This document shows positions 19,201-25,987 of a stretch of 64,000 bases of DNA, in pieces. Numbering within the stretch: the stretch's first letter is position 1; every line of letters begins with the position of its first letter. The notes under the pieces are model-generated. The model saw only the letters and a program-made list of their open reading frames with translations. It did no database searches and was not told the origin of the DNA. This DNA is from Hymenobacter guriensis (lineage in GTDB: Bacteria > Bacteroidota > Bacteroidia > Cytophagales > Hymenobacteraceae). The stretch lies in NCBI RefSeq assembly GCF_015773195.1, contig NZ_JADWYK010000011.1, forward strand, positions 62,001 through 126,000, given 5' to 3'. A program made the translations under genes and the position numbers.

Positions 19201-19234
19201 AAAAGCCCAAGCCCTAACACGGCTTGGGCCTTTT
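19201..19234. terminator. Intrinsic terminator, related to the one at 20510-20543
   Basis: AAAAGCCCAAGCC...GGCTTGGGCCTTTT hairpin just past the stop of the TonB-domain lipoprotein gene. Sequence around it (from about 19185) matches the flank of the displaced mfd copy. Confidence 0.8.
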
Positions 19235-19236
19235 AC

Positions 19237-19683
19237 TTAATGCCTAATTGAAAAGGAAACTGGTATCTGGCATTCTGTCCCAACCGCCTTTCCTGCCCTT
19301 TGAGCCGGTTGCCAAGTGCCCGGCAGCAGCTTTATCACCCGTAGGGCTTCTTCATCGCAGGCCGGTAAGAATGGCTTTACGATTCGATGATTCGATACCT
19401 GTCCCGTACTGTCTATAGTGAAGCCAACCAACGAGCTGCCATCGATGGTCATTCGAAGATAAAGCGGCGGATAGCGCAGATTCTTCCACACATACTGGGA
19501 AAGACCAGTCAACCCTTCCGAGTAAACTGGGTTGCTGTCCAATGCAGCTTCGCCAGCTAACGGAGTGAACCTTATATCGAGTGCTGTTGCGCGTGACTTA
19601 GCAGATAGCAGTTTGCAGCCGACCAAGGAAACCCCAAGCAATAGCAGCGGCAACAGAAGTTGCAAAGTCCGGTAGATAGGCAT
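19237..19683 (-). CDS. Lipoprotein with TonB C-terminal domain
   Basis: 148 residues. Lipoprotein signal peptide with lipobox LVGC (Cys at about residue 23) followed by a short linker and a TonB C-terminal domain (NLRYPPLYLRMTIDGSSLVG, CDEEALRVIKLLPGTW, CQIPVSFSIRH). It is a shortened paralogue of the 248-residue protein to its left and has the same orientation, with about 190 bp between them, suggesting local duplication. The membrane side and partner receptor cannot be deduced. Confidence 0.85.
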   Translation of the reverse strand: MPIYRTLQLLLPLLLLGVSLVGCKLLSAKSRATALDIRFTPLAGEAALDSNPVYSEGLTGLSQYVWKNLRYPPLYLRMTIDGSSLVGFTIDSTGQVSNHRIVKPFLPACDEEALRVIKLLPGTWQPAQRAGKAVGTECQIPVSFSIRH

Positions 19684-19794
19684 GAGTAACTATGAGGATA
19701 CAAGCTACACTAAAGGTATAGAAGGGGTGAAGCAGTAGGGTATTTTCCGGGTATCTTGCGCCGTAGGTCTATCCTTAATTCTTTCCCTTACGAT

Positions 19795-20262
19795 ATGCGT
19801 TGCGTAGCCCAATTCCATCGAGTCCTATTGCTGGTAGCTGTTCTGGCCGGATTTGCCGGCTGCGGCAAAAAAGACGATCAGCCCCCCGTCAACAGCATCT
19901 CCATTGCCTCCATCACGCCCAAGCCGGGTGCCAAGCTCACTTCTTCCTCCACCATCACGGCCCAGCTAAAGTACACCCTGGCCGATAGCGAAAACTCCGA
20001 ATACGGGTACCAGGTGGCCATTCTCTTCAAAACCAATGACCCCAATTCCACCTCATCGATCAATCCCAACTCTGTAACCGTCACCGACCGCAAGGGCACC
20101 GTCACCATTTCCTACCCCGTGGAGCGCGTCTGGAACTCGCCCGGCTTCTACGCGGCGTCCCACCCCCTCACTTGCTATTTTTACCTGCAACGGCTTACCA
20201 CCAACGGGGGCGGACAAAGCAGCGTCATCGCCAAAACCGACGCGCAGGTGTACAGCGAATAA
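19795..20262 (+). CDS. Hypothetical lipoprotein
   Basis: About 155 residues from the ATG at 19795; this begins a lipoprotein signal peptide (RVLLLVAVLAGFAGC, acceptor Cys about residue 23) followed by KKDDQPP. The rest is Thr/Ser-rich and beta-predicted (SISIASITPKPGAKL, TVTISYPVERVW), like an Ig-like or carbohydrate-binding-like surface domain, but no family is recognised. Opposite strand to the TonB-domain genes. A TATCTTGC element about 40 bases upstream could be its -7 box. Its stop lies 26 bases before the displaced mfd fragment. Confidence 0.7.
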   Translation: MRCVAQFHRVLLLVAVLAGFAGCGKKDDQPPVNSISIASITPKPGAKLTSSSTITAQLKYTLADSENSEYGYQVAILFKTNDPNSTSSINPNSVTVTDRKGTVTISYPVERVWNSPGFYAASHPLTCYFYLQRLTTNGGGQSSVIAKTDAQVYSE

Positions 20263-20288
20263 GCTCCCTCGGCTTCCCCAGCGCTTCC

Positions 20289-20495
20289 AAAGGTTACATC
20301 CCGGCCACCAACAACGAGCCCTACTTCCAGGGCGACACCTTCGGCAACATCCTCTCCTACGTGCAAAGCCACACCCGCTCGGCCACCCTAAAGGAGCGCA
20401 AGGAACAGCTCATCCTCAGCATCGAAGACGTGAAGAATGTGCAAGCCGCCAAGCGCATTCTCAGTGAGCTGGGTAGTGAGGAAGTAGTGGGGGTG
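20289..20495 (+). pseudogene. Displaced duplicate of the mfd 3' end
   Basis: 207 bases aligning without gaps to 18033-18239, the last codons of mfd, at roughly 94 percent identity by eye. The protein frame is still open and reads KGYIPATNNEPYFQGDTFGN and onward to LGSEEVVGV. Differences include ACGGCCTCCATG replaced by TCGGCCACCCTA and several silent third-position changes, so selection once acted on it or the copy is recent. The mfd stop codon is lost: the frame runs on for 13 codons and ends at 20537. No promoter or start codon belongs to it. Probably the original 3' end left behind when the intervening segment inserted or recombined. Confidence 0.9.
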
Positions 20496-20509
20496 CAGAT
20501 ACCAAATAG

Positions 20510-20543
20510 AAAAGGCCCAAGCCGTGTCAGGGCTTGAGCCTTT
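20510..20543. terminator. Intrinsic terminator next to the mfd fragment
   Basis: AAAGGCCCAAGCC paired with GGCTTGAGCCTTT. It and its left flank (ATACCAAATAGAAAA) match 19190-19234 in the same orientation. Confidence 0.75.
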
Positions 20544-20580
20544 ATCTTAGTGCGTGTTTGAGTTTTGTAAACCCTTCTTT

Positions 20581-20620
20581 AAAACATCATGCTTCGATAA
20601 GCTCAGCATGATGTTTTTTT
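20581..20620. terminator. Terminator-like hairpin of the CATGCTTCG...AGCATG type
   Basis: AAAACATCATGCT and its complement with TCGATAAGC in the loop and a T7 tract; lies just past the stop of the minus-strand NACHT gene and probably terminates it. The core is shared with 42577-42614. Confidence 0.8.
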
Positions 20621-20637
20621 AAATTTTGAAGCACGCT

Positions 20638-22647
20638 TTAAATACCAAATAACAAATCATCTAAATTATTTTTTGATATAGACTGATTAATTTTTAACAA
20701 TTCTTTATTACACTCATCCAAGTCCATTGATATTCTAACTCTGTCATTCTCTATTAACAACTGTGTAACTTTTTGAAAATTATCTTTACTATTTAGATAA
20801 TTATTTATTTCCTCAGTAAGCAATACAGGCAACAAACCACCAGCCACACTATTTGGGGAAAGTATCGTATTAAACCCCAACCTTGACTTATATATAAGCT
20901 GCCTCATATCTAAAATAGTTTTATGTTTTTTCCTTCCTAATACCTCCATTATAATAATATTATAACTACTCATCACAACCAAAGCACTACCTGATGGATA
21001 ATGAGTAGAACTTCCTATTACTTCGTTTTCTCTTAGAAGGTTATGATCCAGACAATACCCTCGTATCACCTGGTGAACCTTAACAGAATCATTCCCAATT
21101 TCTTCATTAGCTATTTTTGATATAGAAGCCGTATTAAACAGAACATACCTTCTTCCAAAGCATATTAATTTACGAAGAGCAACATCATTTTTATCCACAT
21201 AAGGATACTTAATTTCATAAGAATTACCACTCATATAATTAACAAAATCTTCAATAAGTCTTTTAGTTAATGCTTTTTGAAATGTATCTGGATCAATATC
21301 ATAATACAATTCGAATAGATTCATAAATCTCAATTGCTCCTTATTATCTACTAGTTTTTGCAACATTTTATCCGCGCTACCCTTCGCATCAACTGATATA
21401 AATAAGGCTGCAAAATATTCTTGAAAAGATTTATGGTTCCATCGATACTCTAATCCATCCTGAACAAATAATGGCACATTTTGAATTAAATCTTTAATGA
21501 AATCTGATTCAGAAAAACTTAAACCAGCACATCTTTCTTTAGATTCTTTAACATAAGCAATAAGCTCGTCAGAAGTATATTGAACGCTCCCTGAAATTAC
21601 TGTCTTTATCGCAAGTGCTCGTAATACCCTAGCAAAATCGTCAATATTAAGACCAGAACTTTTCTGGCGGATAAACGAACCCCCTTTTGATAAATCATGA
21701 TTTTCGAATAATGCCTCATAGACTTGTCTATAGAACACATCCGCACGCAAAGGAAGTGTTGGCTTAAAATCATAGGCCTTAAACAACAAAGAAACCAGTA
21801 ATGGATTAGTCAAGAAGCTCTTGAGTGTATCTCTATTATTCTCTTCGAGCTTAGTAATCAATGCCGCAGAAACCTCTCCATTAAAGTCATATTTTTTTAA
21901 CAAATCATAAGCTTCTTGTTGTCTAAGTGGCTTAATAATAAAACGTTGAAAATCCGCAAAAGCATTAAGAGCAGAGTCTTGTCGTGATGTTATTAAAAAC
22001 TTATTGTTTGGAACTTTAGCAATAAAATCCTGCAAATGCTGAGTCGCGAATTCTCGATCCTTTATCGGAATTTCATCAAAGCCATCAAATACAAATATAA
22101 AATCTCCTCTATTTATCAAATTCAGAAGTAAATTTTTATCAAATGCTTCATTTATGCTATCAATATCGTTTTGTATCAGCTCTAATATGGTGACACCAGT
22201 TCTTAATCTTCTAAGCTCGATAAACACTGGAACCCCGTGGTTACCTTCAATTATTTTTAAAAATAGAAATCTACTTATAGTCGACTTACCCATGCCAGCA
22301 GTATCAACTAGCAAAACCTTTTCATATGATGGAAGCAGTTTCTTTGGATAAGAATCAATTTTTACAGACTCACTTGTAGTTGTATTAGAAATGGTTAGCG
22401 GTATATATAAATCGTTTAAAAGCTTCTTATTGTTCTGGAAAACAACAGTCCGTACATAAGATTGACTTGCATAAGCTCTGTCAAGGTAGCTTTCAAATTT
22501 ATTTAGTATATCGTGCCCAATCACGCGCTGTTTTTTACCCAGACTCTCTGCCAGCAATTCAAACTTTGGCTTTAAAAACGTATTTACAACAAGTGTTGTG
22601 AGAGGAGTGGCCATTACAGCCAGGTTCTTTGCGGTATCAAGGTCCAT
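20638..22647 (-). CDS. NACHT-domain STAND NTPase, probable anti-phage NLR-like protein
   Basis: About 669 residues from the ATG at 22645-22647 (MDLDTAKNLAVM); two upstream in-frame ATGs are less likely. A helical N-terminal region of about 100 residues precedes the NTPase: Walker A VDTAGMGKSTISRF, Walker B DFIFVFDGFDEIP, sensor FLITSRQDS, and the NACHT winged-helix motif YRWNHKSFQEYFAALFI. About 230 C-terminal residues match no repeat I recognise (no LRR, TPR or WD), and would be the ligand-sensing part. Bacterial NACHT proteins of this size are known anti-phage genes that cause abortive infection; that role is inference here. Base composition is strikingly foreign: sampled 60-base lines are 23-37 percent GC against well over 60 percent in neighbours. 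No companion effector gene is adjacent; a terminator follows. Confidence 0.9.
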   Translation of the reverse strand: MDLDTAKNLAVMATPLTTLVVNTFLKPKFELLAESLGKKQRVIGHDILNKFESYLDRAYASQSYVRTVVFQNNKKLLNDLYIPLTISNTTTSESVKIDSYPKKLLPSYEKVLLVDTAGMGKSTISRFLFLKIIEGNHGVPVFIELRRLRTGVTILELIQNDIDSINEAFDKNLLLNLINRGDFIFVFDGFDEIPIKDREFATQHLQDFIAKVPNNKFLITSRQDSALNAFADFQRFIIKPLRQQEAYDLLKKYDFNGEVSAALITKLEENNRDTLKSFLTNPLLVSLLFKAYDFKPTLPLRADVFYRQVYEALFENHDLSKGGSFIRQKSSGLNIDDFARVLRALAIKTVISGSVQYTSDELIAYVKESKERCAGLSFSESDFIKDLIQNVPLFVQDGLEYRWNHKSFQEYFAALFISVDAKGSADKMLQKLVDNKEQLRFMNLFELYYDIDPDTFQKALTKRLIEDFVNYMSGNSYEIKYPYVDKNDVALRKLICFGRRYVLFNTASISKIANEEIGNDSVKVHQVIRGYCLDHNLLRENEVIGSSTHYPSGSALVVMSSYNIIIMEVLGRKKHKTILDMRQLIYKSRLGFNTILSPNSVAGGLLPVLLTEEINNYLNSKDNFQKVTQLLIENDRVRISMDLDECNKELLKINQSISKNNLDDLLFGI

Positions 22648-22812
22648 ATGACTTCCATTTAAGTGGCTGGAAGATAGCAATAACTTCATTTGTATTACTT
22701 CTACTTGGCCTATCTGTATCATAGCTAACGGATGCTTCCAGTTCGTGCCAATTGTGGTGATGGATTATGTCGCATTTGCTAGATAACAGTAAGCCTCAGC
22801 CGGCCCCCCCAT

Positions 22813-22960
22813 CTGGCGCGAGCTTTTAGCTCGTTCCCCCAATGACGATGAGGTTGTACCTCATCTGCCGCCGGGCGGCAATTCGGCCTTGCGCTAGTCG
22901 TTCCAACAGGTGAGGCCAAGCCTCACGTCAAGTAAGGCACGAGCTACAAGCTCGCGCCAG
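22813..22960. repeat. REPIN/MITE-like palindromic element, 148 bp
   Basis: Ends are 22-bp inverted repeats with one mismatch: CTGGCGCGAGCTTTTAGCTC at 22813 and its complement ending at 22960. Each end is itself a small hairpin (GAGCT..AGCTC). Inside are two further hairpins of the same style, GATGAGGTTGTACCTCATC near 22847 and GTGAGGCCAAGCCTCAC near 22910. No reading frame for a transposase. The structure fits a non-autonomous element of the kind mobilised by RAYT/IS200-type TnpA enzymes. Confidence 0.7.
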
Positions 22961-23038
22961 GAGTGCAGCACGCTATACAATGCTCCCACCCCGCTTCTCC
23001 GGTAGCCAGATGCTGCCGCAGCAACGCGGCCAAGCTCG

Positions 23039-23393
23039 TCGCACCCGTGACAGAGCCTGCCGCGCCTCCGCGACTCCCTTCCGCGCCCGGTACAGCCAGT
23101 CGCGCCACTGATATAGCCTCTCGCATGGCCGACAAAATGCCTCGCACGCTTGTTAACGTCTGTCGCACGCCGGTCAATGCCAGTCGCACGACCGCCACTG
23201 CCTATCGCACGGCGGTCAGTGCCTATCGCAAGGCAGTCAGTACCCATCGCAAGGCGGTCAGCAGCCATCGCACGACGGTCAGTGCCTATCGCAGAGCCGC
23301 CACGGCCTGTCGCACGCCGGTCAGCGGCCACCGCATGACCGACAGTGCCCTTCGCACGCCCGCCACCGGCCTTCGCAGCCCGGTCAGCGCCCG
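23039..23393. repeat. Degenerate 21-bp tandem repeat array, about 17 units
   Basis: From 23100 to 23393 there are 14 back-to-back units of exactly 21 bases, most beginning TCGCA and carrying GGTCAG at positions 10-15 and GCC near the end; upstream lie a 19-base unit (23081-23099) and two more 21-base units (23039-23080). Units differ at many positions but never in length after 23100, and there are no spacers, so it is not CRISPR. Because 21 is a multiple of three, frames on both strands read as seven-residue repeats (AYRTAVS, AYRKAVS, THRKAVS). 21 bp also equals two turns of B-DNA. Confidence 0.9.
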
Positions 23394-23485
23394 GCGCGGG
23401 GTAGCGCAATATATTTCCGCCGCCGCCTTCACAACCAGTTGTCTATATTCCTATATTCCCCTTACACTTTAACCCTCATCCTCTT

Positions 23486-24172
23486 ATGACCGACAAGCAA
23501 CGGGCCCGGCTGGCAATGCTGCAAGCCACCCTGGGCGTCCTCACCGACCACGCCCCCCTCTACCTCACCAACAAGGCCCTCACCGCTGCCCGCCTTTCCC
23601 TGGCCGCGCTGGTCGCCGACCTCGACCCCACCGCCGCCACCCAGCAGGCCGCCGGCGCCGCTCCCAAGCCCGGGGCCGTCAAGCAGAAAACCAAAGCCCG
23701 GCTGGCCAGCCTCACCGCCGAAACCGCCGCGGCCCTCCTCGCCTACGCCGACGAAATCCAGGACATCAGCCTCCACACCGACGCCGACTATACCGAAAAA
23801 GGCCTCCTGCGCGCCACCGACAACGACCTGCCGCGCATCGCCAAAAACATTCACACCCGCGCCACCGAGCTGCTCACGCCCCTCAAGGAGCAGGGCGTCA
23901 CCCAGCAGGAGCTCACCGATCTGGCCGCCGCCCTGGCCGCCTTCAAGGCCGAGCAAGCCGCCCCCCGCGTCAGCACCGCCGATACCAAGGCCCAGAACGC
24001 CGCCCTGGCCGCCGATCTGCGCACGGCCACCGCCCTGCTGCGCAACCGCGTCGATAAGTACCTGGTGCGCTACCGGCGGCCCCAGCCCGGGTTTCACACC
24101 GCCTACCAGTCGGCCCGCCAGATCATCAACACGGCCGCCCGCAAGGAAAAGCCCACCGAAGCGCCCGCCTAG
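23486..24172 (+). CDS. Helical protein of unknown function next to the 21-bp array
   Basis: 228 residues, family not recognised. Almost entirely helix-forming and rich in Ala, Leu, Thr and charged residues, with two similar-looking helical halves (ARLAMLQATLGVLTDHAPLY and RIAKNIHTRATELLTPLKEQ). Strikingly, there is no signal peptide, membrane segment or cysteine. The C-terminal third is basic (NRVDKYLVRYRRPQPGFHTA), which could bind nucleic acid. It begins 92 bases after the tandem array, behind an AT-rich promoter-like stretch (TTGTCTATATTCC, about 23440). A hairpin terminator lies 67 bases downstream, so it is probably expressed alone. Any functional link with the array is inference. Confidence 0.75.
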   Translation: MTDKQRARLAMLQATLGVLTDHAPLYLTNKALTAARLSLAALVADLDPTAATQQAAGAAPKPGAVKQKTKARLASLTAETAAALLAYADEIQDISLHTDADYTEKGLLRATDNDLPRIAKNIHTRATELLTPLKEQGVTQQELTDLAAALAAFKAEQAAPRVSTADTKAQNAALAADLRTATALLRNRVDKYLVRYRRPQPGFHTAYQSARQIINTAARKEKPTEAPA

Positions 24173-24238
24173 CCCGCCCCACGTCCGCCCGTTGCCCGTC
24201 GTCCCCTATCCTTTCGCACTATCTATTGTAACAGCCGC

Positions 24239-24266
24239 GCCCGGCTTCCCACCAGGGAGGCCGGGC
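24239..24266 (+). terminator. Hairpin terminator after the helical protein gene
   Basis: GCCCGGCTTCCC pairs with GGGAGGCCGGGC (one G-U pair) around a 4-base loop; the T run after it is weak. Confidence 0.55.
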
Positions 24267-24506
24267 GTTGTGCTTTCTCGTGGGCAGAAAAGCCCCGCGG
24301 AAGGACGTACCCGGAAGTCTATAAACGTGAGCCGATAAACGTCTCCGCTCAGCCAGACAAGTGCCCAGGATGCTCTACGTTCTACGCATAGAGCTGGCCA
24401 GTTGCTTTTCTCTTGCACGAAGGCGACTGGCCTGTTTTAGAGTATGGGAGAGTTGGGAATACGGCTAGCGGGTGGTTAGCTTCCTGCTCCTCACTACCTG
24501 CCTGCT
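24267..24506. other. Intergenic region with two further hairpins
   Basis: No gene seen. GCTCTA...TAGAGC at about 24372-24393 is followed by a terminator-like hairpin GGCCAGTTGC / GCGACTGGCC (24396-24432) with TGTTTTA after it. Nothing else is recognisable. Confidence 0.4.
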
Positions 24507-25065
24507 ATGCTGCGCGCCCTCTACTCCGACGGTATCACCCTGCACCTCCTCAGCGAGGACAACCTGACCGGCATATTCACCCTATTCCAGGGACACCCCG
24601 ATTCGCGGGAAATGCAGGAGGAGTTGTTTCGCAACTACCTGCCCCGCTACGGGCAGGGCCGGCGCACCAACTTCGGCTTCTGCTCCCGCCTGGGGCGGAG
24701 CTGGCGGGCATGCCCCTGCTCACCGTCGACAGCTGGGAGGAGCGCACCGGCTCCACCGGCGCGGCCGTTTTCCAGCACACGCGCGGCCGTGGCGTGACGC
24801 CGCGCAGCAAGCCCCACCTGTTCTACCTGGCCTTCGAGGTGCTGGGCCTCAACCGTGTAGCCACCGCGCCGCTACGGGCTGCCGCGTGTCCAACCGCTCC
24901 TCGAAACGCTCCTTGGAAAAGACGCCAGGCCGGCAGCTCGAAGGCATCATGCGCAAGTCAGGCGTGAACGACCAGGGCGAGTTTGAGGACGAATACCTCT
25001 ACGCCATCCGCCGCCGCGACTGGCCACAGCGCTACAACAAGACCCTGGTAACCGTGCTGGTATAG
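24507..25065 (+). pseudogene. Frameshifted GNAT (RimJ/RimL-like) acetyltransferase
   Basis: The fold can be read only by changing frame at least twice. Frame one: MLRALYSDGITLHLLSEDNL to about YGQGRRTNFGF (24507 to about 24690). A second frame continues with ELAGMPLLTVDSWEERTGST and LFYLAFEVLGLNRV. A third gives GCRVSNRSSKRSLEK, QLEGIMRKSGVNDQGEFEDE and LYAIRRRDWPQ, ending in TAG at 25063-25065. The order NRV, GCRVSN-SSKR-LEK, LEGIMRKSG is the usual C-terminal half of RimJ/RimL-type acetyltransferases. The usual acetyl-CoA loop is not intact. Lies in the accessory region, consistent with decay after transfer; a sequencing error would be the alternative. Confidence 0.8.
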
Positions 25066-25128
25066 CATACGCAACGTGTATTTCCCCAACCTGCCCGGCC
25101 AGCTCCACCAGCGCCAGCCACGCTGGGT

Positions 25129-25809
25129 TTACGGCACCGAGGGCAGGCCCGCCTTGAGCACCTGGGCTACTTCCGCCAGGCGCCTGGCAATGGGGTCCAG
25201 CAGCTCGGCGGGTACGGGCACCTGGCCTTCACTGCGGGCTTTGAGGTAGCGCACCACCGCCATCTGGTTGTGCAGCGTGTCCTCGGCCTCTTCGCGCAGC
25301 TGCTGCCACGCCTCGGTCTGGTCCCGCGTCAGCAGTTGGCGGCGGGCTTCCAGGGCCAGCATCACCAGGTCGGCCAGCTGGGTGAGCAGGCCCTGCTCGG
25401 GTTCAGTCAGCTCGCGCGGCTCGTACCCGGCCAGGCACACCGTCCCAATCTTGAAGCCCCGGGGCGTGCGCACCGGCACCCCGGCATAAAACCGGATGTT
25501 CCGCTCCCGGGCCGTAGCCGTGTCCTGCGCGGGCTCGGCGGACAGATCGGCGTACACCAGCACCGGCTCGTCGGCCACAATGGCGCGGGTGCAGAGGGTT
25601 TGCTCCAGCGTCAGGGCCTCCTGGGCCGGCATTCCCACGCTGGCTTTGTGCCACACTTCCCGCTCGTGCACGAAGGCAATGCGCGCCACCGGCACGCTGA
25701 AGATGTAAGCCGCCAGCTCCACGAGGTTGTCGAACAGCTTTTCCTGCGCCGAATACAGAATATCATAAGACTCCAGCTCCGCCAGGCGGGCACGTTCATC
25801 GGTAGTCAT
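25129..25809 (-). CDS. GAF-domain protein
   Basis: 226 residues. Residues about 5-165 form a GAF domain of the type found at the N-terminus of Bacteroidetes and cyanobacterial sensor kinases: DERARLAELESYDILYSAQE, SVPVARIAFVHEREVWHKAS, RFYAGVPVRTPRGFKIGTVC, LTQLADLVMLALEAR. The last about 60 residues are a coiled-coil-like helix with no kinase, cyclase or EAL domain, so this is a free-standing sensor or a partner for another signalling protein. Ligand unknown. No operon partner on its strand. Confidence 0.85.
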   Translation of the reverse strand: MTTDERARLAELESYDILYSAQEKLFDNLVELAAYIFSVPVARIAFVHEREVWHKASVGMPAQEALTLEQTLCTRAIVADEPVLVYADLSAEPAQDTATARERNIRFYAGVPVRTPRGFKIGTVCLAGYEPRELTEPEQGLLTQLADLVMLALEARRQLLTRDQTEAWQQLREEAEDTLHNQMAVVRYLKARSEGQVPVPAELLDPIARRLAEVAQVLKAGLPSVP

Positions 25810-25951
25810 AAGGCATAGTCATATAGGCACGAAAGGCGGGAACCCAGGCAAGCTACGCATCGGCAGGCACATATGCAGTGGGCGGGGCGTAATAGAATTC
25901 CGGCCCAGGTTTTCACATCATCATGTGAAAAACCCTGACTTTCAGCCCACC

Positions 25952-25959
25952 TATCTTTG
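25952..25959 (+). promoter_or_regulatory. -7 box (TATCTTTG) for the gluzincin gene
   Basis: TATCTTTG matches TAnnTTTG and lies 28 bases before the ATG at 25988, leaving a leader of about 20 bases. Confidence 0.5.
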
Positions 25960-25987
25960 GCTGCCGGCTTATCCGTGCCCGTTACTC

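Noticed and set aside
20172..20537. Intact 121-residue gene covering the mfd fragment
   Set aside because: The N-terminal part is the out-of-frame end of the lipoprotein gene and the remainder is the displaced mfd tail; there is no start signal at the mfd-like part.
23039..23393. CRISPR array
   Set aside because: Units are directly adjacent with no spacers, and the units themselves vary; no cas genes are present.
22963..23472. Protein of 169 residues encoded by the 21-bp array (and a 171-residue frame on the opposite strand)
   Set aside because: A 21-base period keeps frames open on both strands automatically. Neither has a convincing start, and the flanks of each frame are unlike protein; not called as genes, though translation is not excluded.
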